A stretch of DNA of 64,000 bases from Acidobacteriota bacterium (GCA_009861545.1 VXME01000042.1:1-64000), one strand, 5' to 3'. Counted from the stretch's first letter, positions 25,799 through 34,771 are shown. The notes: generated from the sequence alone by a model not told the origin. Program-made: numbers and translations.

Positions 25799-27013
25799 TC
25801 ACTGATGCCGCATCGCCTCCACCGGGCTGATACGGGCCGCCTTCAGCGCGGGATAGATCACCGCCAGAAGCACCAGAATGACCAGGTTCGCGGTCGGGGC
25901 CGCGAACGTGGCCGGTGTCACCGCCGCCCGCCAGACCGTCGCGATCGTCGCGCTCAACACTTGCACGCCGCCGAGCGCGCCGGTGTCGATGCCGAACTCC
26001 ACCAGGTACCACAGCGTCGGGACGGCGAGCGCCACGCCGACCGCCAGGGCGAGGCCGGTCTGCAGCCCGCTCTCCACGAAGATGAGCCACACCACCTGCC
26101 GCGGCTCGACGCCCAGCGCCTTGAGGACGCCGAACTCGCGGATGCGCTCGAACACCGCCATCAGCATCGCGTTCAGGATGAGAATCGCGACGACGATGTA
26201 GATCACCGCCGAGACGATCTGCATCGAGGCGTTGGCGGAGTCCAGATAGGTGGCCAGCGTCGGCAGCAGCGTCCGCCAGGACCGCGTATCGAGGCCTGGG
26301 GCCAGCCCCTGCACCGCCTCGACGGCCGCCGGCAGCTCGACGTCGTCCGGCTTGCGCACGACAATCCGGTGCGCGCCCGACGGCAGCACGAACAGCTCGC
26401 GGAACGCCGCCTCGTTGAGAAAGACCGTGGAGCGGTCCACGCCGTCGCTCACGCTCTGCAGGATCCCGCGCACCGCGTAGAGATCGTTCGCGATGCTCCC
26501 GTCGGCCGCCTGGCTGAGAACGATGAGCTCCCCGCCGATCTCCAGGTCGAGCGAGCGCGCGAGCCGGCGTCCGACGACGACGCCGTACGGATCTTCGGCG
26601 TCGAGCCAGGCGCCCTCGGCAAGGCGCGTCGAGATGGCGCTGACGCCGGCGTCGGCCCGCACGTTCAACCCTTGCAGCGACACGCCGGCCGCCGACACCC
26701 CGGCCGCGGCGAGCCCGCCGCCCACGAGCCGCGCACTGGCCCGGAACCCCGCCGCCTCCAGCGCCGGAATCAGCGTGTCGACGTCATCGATGCGCGTGTA
26801 CAGCGACGGATCGTCGAGGTAGGTCGGCGCGTGGACCTGCAGGTCGCCGATCTCGACGTCGATCACCGTCCGCTCCATGTCGGCCAGCAGGCCCTGGAGC
26901 ATAGCGAACCAGACGACCATGGCGAAGAAGCCGAACGCCATCGCGGCCACCGTGACGACGGTGCGCCGCCGGTTGCGGCCGATGTTCCGCCACGCCATCT
27001 TCAGGATGCGCAT
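25799..27013 (-). CDS. FtsX/MacB-type ABC permease (404 aa)
   Basis: Same architecture as the downstream permease: MAWRNIGRNRRRTVV leader helix, large periplasmic domain, three C-terminal helices around VIYIVVAILILNAMLMAVFERI, ending YPALKAARISPVEAMRHQ. It is the first gene of the transporter unit; the order is permease, permease, ATPase. Cargo unknown; the position among secreted-protein genes suggests envelope maintenance or export. Confidence 0.88.
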   Translation of the reverse strand: MRILKMAWRNIGRNRRRTVVTVAAMAFGFFAMVVWFAMLQGLLADMERTVIDVEIGDLQVHAPTYLDDPSLYTRIDDVDTLIPALEAAGFRASARLVGGGLAAAGVSAAGVSLQGLNVRADAGVSAISTRLAEGAWLDAEDPYGVVVGRRLARSLDLEIGGELIVLSQAADGSIANDLYAVRGILQSVSDGVDRSTVFLNEAAFRELFVLPSGAHRIVVRKPDDVELPAAVEAVQGLAPGLDTRSWRTLLPTLATYLDSANASMQIVSAVIYIVVAILILNAMLMAVFERIREFGVLKALGVEPRQVVWLIFVESGLQTGLALAVGVALAVPTLWYLVEFGIDTGALGGVQVLSATIATVWRAAVTPATFAAPTANLVILVLLAVIYPALKAARISPVEAMRHQ

Positions 27014-27094
27014 CGAGGAGGCCTCGCTGCTCTCGTTGCCGCGCGGCGTTTCACAGCGGGCTCCCAGGGAATCCTGGTCGACGCACGGGAACCG

Positions 27095-28144
27095 TCAGCG
27101 CGCCGCCTCCTCGTCGCCGGCGGCCTCCCGCTCCTCGGTCCGGGCGCCGCTCAGCACGTTGACGATGCTGTAGTTGCCTTCGTGGCAGGCATACTCGAAG
27201 AGGGACTCGTCGGTCCGCCGCAGCGGCAGCTCGCCGGACCACGGGCTGGTCCAGCGGGTCGGGTCCTCAACGGTGAACTCGTAGCGGAGCGTGTCGGCGT
27301 CGACCCGGGTGAACCGCTCGATGATGCGCAGGCTCTGGGTGCGCCCCCCGTTGGCGGCGCGGATGCGGACCACGTCGTTGCCGAACGACGAGCCCTCCTC
27401 GCTGCGGGCGATGTTGCGGGTCTCGACGACGAGCGTGTCGCCCTCCCAGCGGCCGCGCATCTCGCCCAGCCACTGCGGGATCGGTCGGCCGAGGCGCGGG
27501 CGGCCGTCGAGCGGAATGATGCGGGTGTCGTGGATCATCTCGACCTGGATCGCTACGTACTCGGGCGTTTGCAGGATCAGGTAGTTGTTGTTGTAGCCGG
27601 TCGGCAGCATGGGCGGCCCCACCGACCACAGCATGCAGCGGTCGTTCAGATCCATGTCGGTCCAGGTGTCGGCCGGACCGCGGGCGCTGCGCGCGGCCAG
27701 GCGCGCGTCCTCGTCCTGCTGTGCTTCCGGCGTCAGCGGCGGCAGGCGCCCGTCGGGCGGATCGACGACGATCGAGGTCCGGCCGGTAGAGGTGACGCCC
27801 CGATCCAGCCAAAAGTTGTTGTAGAAGCCGGGCGCGCCGTCCGCGCCGACGTCCACGCTCTCGGTGACCTCCGTCCGGCGGGCCGGCCGCGCCAGCAGCT
27901 CCGCGTTGCGGTCGACGACCTCCTGCTCCAGGTTCGCCACCTCCTCGGCGGTCAGCAGCTCTTGCCCGGCGAGCTCCGCCGGGCGCTCGAGGGGCGTGAT
28001 GGTCTTGCTGGTGTAGGTGCCCTGCAGGTCGGGATGGCCCCACGGCGTGCGCGGCGCGGCCTCCTGGCCGGTCGCCGACAGCGGCGCGAGGGCGACGGCG
28101 GCGAGCACCACGGGGACTGCGGTGACGAGAGAGCGGACCTTCAT
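27095..28144 (-). CDS. Secreted WGDPDLQG/EYACHEGN-family protein (349 aa)
   Basis: Signal peptide to about residue 27 (SATGQ), then family blocks: TPWGHPDLQGTYTSKTITPLERP, GAPGFYNNFWLDRG, TSIVVDPPDGRLPP, DRCMLWSVGPP, NNYLILQTPEYVA, DTRIIPLDGRPRL, RGRWEGDTLVVETRN, ERFTRVDADTLRYEFTV, FEYACHEGNYSI. It is closest to the N-terminal domain of the metallo-hydrolase fusion at 19546 (shared EEVANLEQEVVDRN and GAPGFYNNFWLDRG), so these two are sister copies. AGGAGG lies six bases before ATG 28144. It is divergent from the LVIVD gene. Confidence 0.85.
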   Translation of the reverse strand: MKVRSLVTAVPVVLAAVALAPLSATGQEAAPRTPWGHPDLQGTYTSKTITPLERPAELAGQELLTAEEVANLEQEVVDRNAELLARPARRTEVTESVDVGADGAPGFYNNFWLDRGVTSTGRTSIVVDPPDGRLPPLTPEAQQDEDARLAARSARGPADTWTDMDLNDRCMLWSVGPPMLPTGYNNNYLILQTPEYVAIQVEMIHDTRIIPLDGRPRLGRPIPQWLGEMRGRWEGDTLVVETRNIARSEEGSSFGNDVVRIRAANGGRTQSLRIIERFTRVDADTLRYEFTVEDPTRWTSPWSGELPLRRTDESLFEYACHEGNYSIVNVLSGARTEEREAAGDEEAAR

Positions 28145-28265
28145 CTTTCGCCTCCTGGAGCTGCGTGACACTGCGCCCATGCTACGCCCTCGGGAAGTGG
28201 GCCGCAACCGCGGGCAGCGCCTTCGGGTAACCTGACCGCACGACCCACTGAACCGGAGGCCGACG

Positions 28266-29729
28266 ATGAACCGCTGGATTCCCCTGTCGTTCGCCGCCCT
28301 GCTCGCCGTTGTCGCCGCTGCCGGTAGCGCCCGCGCGCAAACTGCCGGCACGGGCCACGGCGAGGAGGCCTTCAACACCCGGCTCGTCGGCATGCACGAC
28401 CTGCAGGCGCGCTCCGCCTACCAGCCCCTGCCGGTCCGGCAGGGGGAACGCCGCATCGCCTACGTCGGCCACCACGCGGGGGAGCGCCTGAACCCGCTGA
28501 CCGGCGCCGTCGAACCCAACGGCACGTCGGTCGTCGACGTCACGGATCCGGCGGGCCCCGTCTACCTGGCCCACATCCCGGCCACCGGCGGCGCGAGCGG
28601 CGCGCAAATGGTTCAGGTGTGCGCAGGCAACCGGCTACCGGGAGGAGTTGCCGGCCGCTTCTACCTGCTGCGGTCGAACGGCAACCGGAGCCACGAGGTC
28701 TGGGACGTCACCGACCCGGCCGGCCCCGCCTTCGTGCGGACGGTGGCCGAGATGGGCCGCACGCCCACGGGCGAGCAGCACACCCACAAGAACTGGTGGG
28801 AGTGCGACACCGGCATCGCCTACCTGGCCGGAACCGTGGACGGCTGGCGCGCACCCCGCATCCTGCAGATCTTCGACCTCGCCGACCCGGCCGCGCCGCG
28901 GCGGATCCGCGACTTCAGCCTGCCCGGCGTCCAACCGGACGCGAGCGGCCCCATCCCGGGCGGCTCCGGCGTGCACGAGGCGGTCCGGTTGGGGAACCGC
29001 GTCTACCTGGCGTACGGCACCTCCAACAACGGCGCGGTGCAGATCCTCGACCGCGAGAGACTGCTGAACGGCGATCCGGACGCCGCGGCGCCGCTGGCGG
29101 CGAGCCCGGCCGGGCTCGCCTACCCGCAGATCGGCCGCATCGACCTGCCGTCGTTCTGGGGCGGGCACACCGCCATGCCGCTGCTCGGCGTGGAGATTGC
29201 CGACTACGCCGGCAACCGCGACCACGCCACCCGCGACTTCCTGTTCGTCGTCTCCGAATCGGTCGCCAACGCCTGCCAGGAGACACGCCACGTCACGCTC
29301 ATGCTCGACATCACGGACGAGGCCCATCCCCTCCCGATCGGGACCTTTCAGGTGCCGGAATCGAGCGGCGGCTTCTGCGGCCGGGGCGGCCGTTTCGGCC
29401 CCCATGCCCCCCAGTGGTCCATGGAGCCGCCGTTCTACGGGAAGCTGATGGTGGTCTCGTGGTTCAACGCCGGGGCCCGGGTCATCGACGTGCGCGACCC
29501 GTTCGACATGCGGGAGGTGGCGTACTACATTCCCGCCACCACCGACCGGACGGATCAGCGCTGCGCCGTCATCGACGGCGTCGAAGACTGCCGCGTGGCG
29601 ATTCAGACGAACAACGTGGAGGTCGACGACCGCGGGCTCATCTACCTGGCGGACCGCGCCGACACCGGCCTGCACATCGTGGAGCTGACGGGGCCGGCGG
29701 GAGCGATCGTCGAGAACGCTCGGGACTGA
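28266..29729 (+). CDS. Secreted LVIVD-repeat beta-propeller protein (487 aa)
   Basis: Signal peptide (to about 24, SARAQ) then repeats with the LVIVD pattern: TSVVDVTDPAGPVYLAHIP, HEVWDVTDPAGPAFVRTV, LQIFDLADPAAPRRIRDF, TLMLDITDEAHPLPIGTF, ARVIDVRDPFDMREVAYYIP, and a final LHIVEL. Such propellers are surface or periplasmic and mostly unassigned. Several Cys (VCAGNR, WECDTG, CQETRH, FCGRGG, RCAVIDGVEDCR) suggest disulfides. GGAGG sits eight bases before the ATG. It ends at a hairpin shared with the convergent family gene. Confidence 0.85.
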   Translation: MNRWIPLSFAALLAVVAAAGSARAQTAGTGHGEEAFNTRLVGMHDLQARSAYQPLPVRQGERRIAYVGHHAGERLNPLTGAVEPNGTSVVDVTDPAGPVYLAHIPATGGASGAQMVQVCAGNRLPGGVAGRFYLLRSNGNRSHEVWDVTDPAGPAFVRTVAEMGRTPTGEQHTHKNWWECDTGIAYLAGTVDGWRAPRILQIFDLADPAAPRRIRDFSLPGVQPDASGPIPGGSGVHEAVRLGNRVYLAYGTSNNGAVQILDRERLLNGDPDAAAPLAASPAGLAYPQIGRIDLPSFWGGHTAMPLLGVEIADYAGNRDHATRDFLFVVSESVANACQETRHVTLMLDITDEAHPLPIGTFQVPESSGGFCGRGGRFGPHAPQWSMEPPFYGKLMVVSWFNAGARVIDVRDPFDMREVAYYIPATTDRTDQRCAVIDGVEDCRVAIQTNNVEVDDRGLIYLADRADTGLHIVELTGPAGAIVENARD

Positions 29730-29731
29730 CT

Positions 29732-29764
29732 CCGGGAGGGCGCCCCGCCACAGGCGCCCCCCGG
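29732..29764. terminator. Bidirectional hairpin terminator
   Basis: CCGGGAGGGCGCC (29732-29744) pairs with GGCGCCCCCCGG (29753-29764) with one bulged A and an 8-base loop, in the 42-base gap between convergent genes. No T-tract. Confidence 0.6.
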
Positions 29765-29771
29765 GCGGAAC

Positions 29772-30776
29772 TCACTTCGCCGCGGCGGCCGCCTCCTCCG
29801 CGCGCGATCCGGCCAGGATGTTCGTCAGCCCGTAGTTGCCCTCGTGGCAGGCGTACTCGTAGAGCGGCTCCGAGTTGCGCCACATGGGCAGCGACCCCTT
29901 CCACGACTGGGTCCAGACGTTCGGATCGTCGACCGTGAACTCGTAGTCGAGGATATCGTCCGAGACGCGCGTGAACCGTTCCTCCACCACCAGGTCGGGC
30001 GTCAGGTCCGCGTCGAAGTTGCGGATGAACGCATGGTCGTTGAAGTTGCGCGTCTCGACGACGAGCGTGTCGCCCTCCCAGCGGCCGCGGGAGCTGCCCG
30101 CGAACTGCCGGAGGGATTCCGGCAGGTGGGGCCGCCCGTCGAGGGGGATGTACCGGACGTCGTGGATGTGCTCTTGCAGGATCAGCACGTAGTCCGGGTT
30201 CTGCACGATCAGATAGTTGTTGTTGTAGCCGGTCGGGAAGGACGGGACGCCGCGGTACCAGAGGCAGCGGTCGCCCCCGTCGAGCGTCTCGTAGGTGTCG
30301 ACCGGCAGATCGCCGCGCCGCATCGCCGTCCGGCGGGCCGCCTCGTCCGAGTTGAGCCAGCGTTCCACCTCCGGCGTCACCGCCGGCAGCCGCCCGTTCG
30401 GCGGATCGGTGATGACGGATGTCCGCCGGTCCGGCACCACGCTCGTCCCCCGCTCCATCCAGAAATTGTTGTAGGCCCCGACGTTGCCGCCCGCCTCGGT
30501 CGCGCGCGCGGGCGCCTCCCACAGCGCGGCGTTGCGGTCGGCGGCCCCCTGCTCGAGACTGGCCGCCTCCTCTTCCGTGAAGAACTCCTGGTCGCCCATC
30601 GACTCGGACCGCTGGAACGGCGTCAGGGTGGCGTTGTTCCAGACCCCCTGGAGGTCCGGATCGCCCCACCCGGTGCGCGGACCCGATTCGCTCTGGGCCT
30701 GAACGGCCGGCGGCGACAACGCCAGCGCCGCCACCGCGATCACCGCGTACACGACAGCGAAACCTCGAAGGCTCAT
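29772..30776 (-). CDS. Secreted WGDPDLQG/EYACHEGN-family protein (334 aa)
   Basis: Signal peptide ending AVQAQ, then RTGWGDPDLQGVWNNATLTPFQRS, YNNFWMERG, TSVITDPPNGRLPA, DRCLWYRG, GYNNNYLIVQNPDYVL, DVRYIPLDGRPHLP, RGRWEGDTLVVETRNF, ERFTRVSDDILDYEFTVDDP, YEYACHEGNYGL. Both family cysteines are kept. GGAGG precedes ATG 30776. Next paralogue upstream is at 30905-31924 on the same strand, 128 bases away: a tandem pair. Confidence 0.85.
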   Translation of the reverse strand: MSLRGFAVVYAVIAVAALALSPPAVQAQSESGPRTGWGDPDLQGVWNNATLTPFQRSESMGDQEFFTEEEAASLEQGAADRNAALWEAPARATEAGGNVGAYNNFWMERGTSVVPDRRTSVITDPPNGRLPAVTPEVERWLNSDEAARRTAMRRGDLPVDTYETLDGGDRCLWYRGVPSFPTGYNNNYLIVQNPDYVLILQEHIHDVRYIPLDGRPHLPESLRQFAGSSRGRWEGDTLVVETRNFNDHAFIRNFDADLTPDLVVEERFTRVSDDILDYEFTVDDPNVWTQSWKGSLPMWRNSEPLYEYACHEGNYGLTNILAGSRAEEAAAAAK

Positions 30777-30904
30777 CGCATCCTCCTCGCCACGCGTTCC
30801 GACGTTTCCGATTCCCGGATCCATGCCCATGATGCACCCGGCGGCGGTCCCGTGCAACCAGTCGGGAGCAACGGCGGTTGCCGCCACTACCTGCGCCGTC
30901 GTCA

Positions 30905-31924
30905 TCACCTGCCGGCCGCGGCCTCGGCCTCCTCGGCGCGGGCGCCGCCCAGGATGTTGATCATCGCGTGGTTGCCCTCATGGCAGGCGTACTCCCATAT
31001 CTCGCCCGCGGTCACCCCGCGCGCGGCCTGATCGGTGGTCATCGGCGCCGCCGCGGTCCAGGGCCGCGTGAACGACAGCGGGTCCTCGAGGGTGAACGTG
31101 TAGTCGATGGTCTCGGGTCCGACACGGGTGAACCGCTCGACGAGGCGCAGGCCGGGGCGGGCCGCCCGCCACGGGGCGCTCCAGTAGGTCTCCGGCTTGT
31201 CGACGAAGTTGATCGTCTCCACCACCAGCGTCTCGCCCTCCCAGCGGCCGCGGGCCTCTCCCGTCCACTGCGCGATGCCGGTCAGGGGCCGGTCGTCGAG
31301 GGGTATGACCCGCAGCTCGTGGTACATCTCGTGCAGCATCACCACCTGCCCCGGCGTCTGGAAGATGCGCATGTTCATGTTGTAGGGCTGCAGCGGCACC
31401 ATGTTGGGGAGGCCGTCGGTGATGCAGCGCTCCCCGGTGTCGAGGTCCGTGTAGGAGTAGAACGGGCCGACGCCGTAGCGCGCCCGCTCGCGGTCGCTCT
31501 CGACCTCCCTGTCCGGAATCCAGGGAATGACCCCCTCCGGCGGATCGACGATCAGCGCCGTGCGCCGGTCGCCGACGATGCGCGTTCCCGCATCCAGCCA
31601 GACCTGGTTGTAGCCGCCGACGCTGCCGGGGGCGGACTTGCCGTCCGAGGCCGCCCGCCGCGCGGCGGATTCCTGCTCGATGGCCGCCGCCTCCTCGTCG
31701 GTCAGCAGCGCCCGCTCCGTCTGGTCCGCCGGACGCTCCAGCGGCGTGAGCGTCGCCGACGTCCAGAGCCCCTGCAGATCGGGGTCGCCCCAGGCGGTCC
31801 GCGCCGCCGTCGCGCCATCGTCGCCGCCGGACTGGGCCGCAGCCGCCGCCGGCGGCAGCAGCACGGCAAGCGCCAGTGCTCCCGCGACCGCCGATCCCTT
31901 CGAGCCGATCCATCCGCTGCTCAT
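30905..31924 (-). CDS. Secreted WGDPDLQG/EYACHEGN-family protein (339 aa)
   Basis: Signal peptide (AVAGALALAVLLPPAAAAAQ), then ARTAWGDPDLQGLWTSATLTPLERP, VGGYNQVWLDAG, TALIVDPPEGVIP, ERCITDGLPNM, NMNMRIFQTPGQVV, ELRVIPLDDRPL, RGRWEGETLVVETINF, ERFTRVGPETIDYTFTLEDP, WEYACHEGNHAMINILGGARAEE. The loop near TTDQAARGVTAGE before the CHEGN block is longer than in the other copies. First of a tandem pair with the gene at 29772. Confidence 0.85.
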   Translation of the reverse strand: MSSGWIGSKGSAVAGALALAVLLPPAAAAAQSGGDDGATAARTAWGDPDLQGLWTSATLTPLERPADQTERALLTDEEAAAIEQESAARRAASDGKSAPGSVGGYNQVWLDAGTRIVGDRRTALIVDPPEGVIPWIPDREVESDRERARYGVGPFYSYTDLDTGERCITDGLPNMVPLQPYNMNMRIFQTPGQVVMLHEMYHELRVIPLDDRPLTGIAQWTGEARGRWEGETLVVETINFVDKPETYWSAPWRAARPGLRLVERFTRVGPETIDYTFTLEDPLSFTRPWTAAAPMTTDQAARGVTAGEIWEYACHEGNHAMINILGGARAEEAEAAAGR

Positions 31925-32078
31925 CGCAACCTCTCTTCCGCTCCGGGAAGCTCCCGCCCGCTTCCGATCCGCGCCGTCTCATCCGTCGGAAGAACCGCGC
32001 GCCGCCGACCGCGCGGGGCGCGGACTGCACGGACGAACCCGCCGTCCAAGTCGACCGCCGGCAGGTTCGTCTCGCCGG

Positions 32079-32522
32079 TCAGCGGCGTTCGTAGGGAGCG
32101 CCGATGCCGGACGAGCCGACGAAGAACTGCGATCCGTCCGGGAACGTGATGTCCCGCGCGTTGGCGGTGTTCGAGCCGTTCTTGGCGCCGAAGCCGTCGA
32201 TGACGAGCTCGGTCCCGACGGGAACGGAGTTCTTGTTCAGCCCGCGGCGCATCAGGGCGTTGGGGGCGCCGCACTCGATGGCCCAGGTGACGACCTCGCC
32301 GTCCTCGCCCTCGACGTCGACATGGATCCAGGAATGCGGGTTGATCCACTCGGTCCTCGAAACGGTGCCCACGAGCCGCAGGGGGCGATCCGCATCGAAC
32401 TCGGCGGAGAAGGCGTGATGCCCCGCCGCCGGTGCCGCTCCCGCGAGCAACCCCAGCAGGAGGACGCCGCCCAGCCCCGGTCCCGTTGCAACCGTCATCG
32501 CCGTAGCGCGCTTCATTCGCAT
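32079..32522 (-). CDS. DUF6152 family secreted protein (147 aa)
   Basis: Signal peptide, then HHAFSAEFDADRPLRLVGTVSRTEWINPHSWIHVDV and TWAIECGAPNALMRRGL, the pattern of DUF6152 proteins, which are small periplasmic OB/beta-barrel-like proteins of unknown role. It starts 26 bases after the stop of a WGDPDLQG-family gene and forms the third gene of a unit 34638 to 32079. The HH at the mature N-terminus is a possible metal site. Confidence 0.82.
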   Translation of the reverse strand: MRMKRATAMTVATGPGLGGVLLLGLLAGAAPAAGHHAFSAEFDADRPLRLVGTVSRTEWINPHSWIHVDVEGEDGEVVTWAIECGAPNALMRRGLNKNSVPVGTELVIDGFGAKNGSNTANARDITFPDGSQFFVGSSGIGAPYERR

Positions 32523-32548
32523 CGTGACTCCCTCGACCCGGAGGCGGA

Positions 32549-33529
32549 CTACCTGATCCGCACCCGCGCCGCGCCGACGTCGACGCCGGTCATCAGCTCG
32601 AGATTGCGTCCGTTGCCCTCGTGGCAGGCGTACTCGAAGAGCATGTGGCCCTCGGGGGCCCGTCTCAGGGCGTTGAACTCGATGGTCCACGGCTGCGTGA
32701 ACACGTTCGGATCCTCGATGGTGGCGGTGTACCGAATCGTGTCCGCGTCGACGAACGTGAAGCGCTCGACGACATGCAGGTCGCCGCTGTGGAAGACGCC
32801 GTGCCCGCTTGTCAGCGCGCTGGCCGGCGCTCCCTCCGGCGGCGCCCCGTGCCCGACCGGCCAGGTGTTGGCGGTGAAGTTGGTGACGTCCACCACGAGC
32901 GTGTCGCCCTCCCAGTGCCCGCGCGAATCGCCCATGCCCAGGCGGATGTCGGGCGGCAGGTGCGGCCGGCCGTCGAGCGGGATGTACCGGTAGAGGTGGT
33001 TCCACTCGTAGAGCATGATCACGTAGCCGGGAATCTGCAGGATCTGGTACGTGTTGTAACCGACCGGCAGATGCGCCCGCGGCAGCGCCGACGGCAGGCA
33101 CTTGACGCGCGGGTCCAGGTGGGCCAGCTCTTCCTGCCGCGCCATGATCTCGCCGCGCTGCTCGGCCGCCCACGGCTGCAGCGGCACCCTGCCGTCCGGC
33201 GGGTCGATGATCATCGGGCGCGTAATGCGCCCGGGGCGCGGCGGCGCATCCGGATCGGGCTCGAAAAAGCGCGAGAACGCGGCGCCCTGGCCGCGATTGA
33301 CGCCCTCCGCCTGCCGCCATTCGTCGCTCGCCCGCGTCTCGAGCGGCTGCGACGCGCCCGGCAGGAAATAGCCGCGGAAGTCCGGATCCCCCCACGGAGT
33401 CCGGGGCGGCTCGAAGTCCACCGGCTCGCCCCCCTGGGCATGGACCGAAGCGGGCAGCGCGGCCGGGCCGAGCAGGGCGAGCGCCGCAATGGCGCCAACG
33501 GCGACGAAACCTCTTCCACACTGGATCAC
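32549..33529 (-). CDS. Secreted WGDPDLQG/EYACHEGN-family protein, GTG start (326 aa)
   Basis: GTG at 33529 is the start: GGGAGG lies six bases upstream, a signal peptide follows (GFVAVGAIAALALLGPAALP) and GTGA overlaps the stop of the upstream cytochrome-fused paralogue by four bases, so translation is coupled. Blocks: TPWGDPDFRGYFLPGASQPLETR, MIIDPPDGRVPLQPWA, VKCLPSALPRAHLPVGYNTYQ, YRYIPLDGRPHLP, RGHWEGDTLVVDVTNF, ERFTFVDADTIRYTATIEDP, FEYACHEGNGRNLELMTG. It is more divergent at the N-terminus than the others. Confidence 0.85.
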   Translation of the reverse strand: MIQCGRGFVAVGAIAALALLGPAALPASVHAQGGEPVDFEPPRTPWGDPDFRGYFLPGASQPLETRASDEWRQAEGVNRGQGAAFSRFFEPDPDAPPRPGRITRPMIIDPPDGRVPLQPWAAEQRGEIMARQEELAHLDPRVKCLPSALPRAHLPVGYNTYQILQIPGYVIMLYEWNHLYRYIPLDGRPHLPPDIRLGMGDSRGHWEGDTLVVDVTNFTANTWPVGHGAPPEGAPASALTSGHGVFHSGDLHVVERFTFVDADTIRYTATIEDPNVFTQPWTIEFNALRRAPEGHMLFEYACHEGNGRNLELMTGVDVGAARVRIR

Positions 33530-34638
33530 CGCGCACCTCCCTCCGGCGTCTCCAACGCCTGCAGGATGAAATCGACGCAGTCGTAGTCGAGAAGCTGCAG
33601 CCCGGCCTCCATGCGGCGATACAGCGGCATGCGCATCGTCCACGGGCGGGTGAAGACCTCCGGGTCCTCGATCGTCACCTCGTAATCGAGGTGATACGGC
33701 GTCACCGGCGTGTAGCGCTCGACCACGTGCAACCCGTCGCTGTGAAAGTTGCCGGCCGCGTCGAACCAGGCCCGGCCGTTGAAGTGGGTCGTGTCGACCA
33801 CCAGGGTGTCGCCGTCCCAGTGACCGCGCGAGTCGCCCATCCAGAAGTCGTTCGGCAGCGGATGCGGACTGCCGTCGGTGTAGATGATCCGTACTACGTG
33901 CGCGAACTCGTAGGTGATGACGACGTGATCCGGCGTCTGCAGGATGCGGAACGGGAACGGCAGATAGGTGACGCGCGGCACCCCCGGCAGGAAGCACTGC
34001 CGCAACGGGTCCGCGGTGAGCCGGTTCGCGTAGTTCTCACGCTGCTGCGCCGCCGCCCACGGCTGGTACGGAATCTCGCCGCCCTCGACCACGCCGAGAC
34101 CGGCCGGGACGCCGTCCTGCGCGTTGTGCGCCCGGACGTCCCAGGATGCCGCGTTGAGGGCCTGCCAGATCCCGTTCAGGTCGGGCTGCCCCTCGGGCGT
34201 GCGCGGGCCGTCGTATTCGCTGGTCTCGACCGCCTCGACTGCTTCTGCCGCTTCTGCCGCTTCTGCCGCTTCTGCCGCGCTCTCCTCCGCTTCGGCCTCG
34301 ACCTCCTCCGAAGGAGGCGCCGGCGGGGCCTGCGGCGAGGTCAGGACCTCCAGGTAGGCGGCCACCTGCCGCACCGCATCGTCGTCGAGCTCGCGGCGCG
34401 AGATGGGCGGCATCTGGCCGTACCCTTCACGGACCACGGCGAGGACGTACTCGGCGTCGAAGCCGAAGGGGACCAGGGCGGGAGCGATGTCCCCGCCGCC
34501 CGCCGCGCCATGGCAGAACTCGCATACCTGCCGGTAGGGCTGGGCGCCGGGTGGATCCTGCGCCGCCGCGGCGGACAGCGGAACCACCATGGCCAGGGTG
34601 ACGGCCAGCACCGCGCCCGGTGCGTATCGAGAGACCAT
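33526..34638 (-). CDS. c-type cytochrome fused to a divergent WGDPDLQG-family domain (370 aa)
   Basis: Signal peptide (to about 26), a one-haem cytochrome c domain (CEFCH at about 39-43; YGQMPPI supplies the Met), a Glu/Ala linker (about 110-145) built from 9-base repeats, then the family domain starting GPRTPEGQPDLNGIWQAL. Blocks kept: RQCFLPGVPR, FRILQTPDHVV, RGHWDGDTLVVDTTHF, ERYTPVTPYHLDYEVTIEDP. The final motif has decayed to LDYDCVDFIL: the cysteine stays, His-Glu-Gly-Asn are gone. This links the family to periplasmic electron transfer. It is the first gene of a three-gene unit with 32549 and 32079. Confidence 0.87.
   Translation of the reverse strand: MVSRYAPGAVLAVTLAMVVPLSAAAAQDPPGAQPYRQVCEFCHGAAGGGDIAPALVPFGFDAEYVLAVVREGYGQMPPISRRELDDDAVRQVAAYLEVLTSPQAPPAPPSEEVEAEAEESAAEAAEAAEAAEAVEAVETSEYDGPRTPEGQPDLNGIWQALNAASWDVRAHNAQDGVPAGLGVVEGGEIPYQPWAAAQQRENYANRLTADPLRQCFLPGVPRVTYLPFPFRILQTPDHVVITYEFAHVVRIIYTDGSPHPLPNDFWMGDSRGHWDGDTLVVDTTHFNGRAWFDAAGNFHSDGLHVVERYTPVTPYHLDYEVTIEDPEVFTRPWTMRMPLYRRMEAGLQLLDYDCVDFILQALETPEGGAR
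34241..34276. repeat. 9-base tandem repeat, four perfect copies
   Basis: GCTTCTGCC repeated four times without interruption, encoding Ala-Glu-Ala units of the linker between the haem and family domains of the 33526-34638 protein. A three-codon period means copy changes alter linker length without breaking the frame. Confidence 0.9.
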
Positions 34639-34771
34639 GGCCGTATTGTAGCGCGCGGGCCCGGTCGCACCTCCGAGTCCGCCGGCGGGCCAGTGACGGC
34701 GCCGGCTTCACGGAACGGATACCCGCGTGACTACAACCGACAGTGACCGCCGACGGGGAGCCCGTCCCGCG

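Noticed and set aside
30905-30908. Apparent overlap of two family genes at 30905
   Set aside because: It comes from an upstream in-frame extension; the real start is ATG 30776 with a ribosome site, leaving a 128-base gap.
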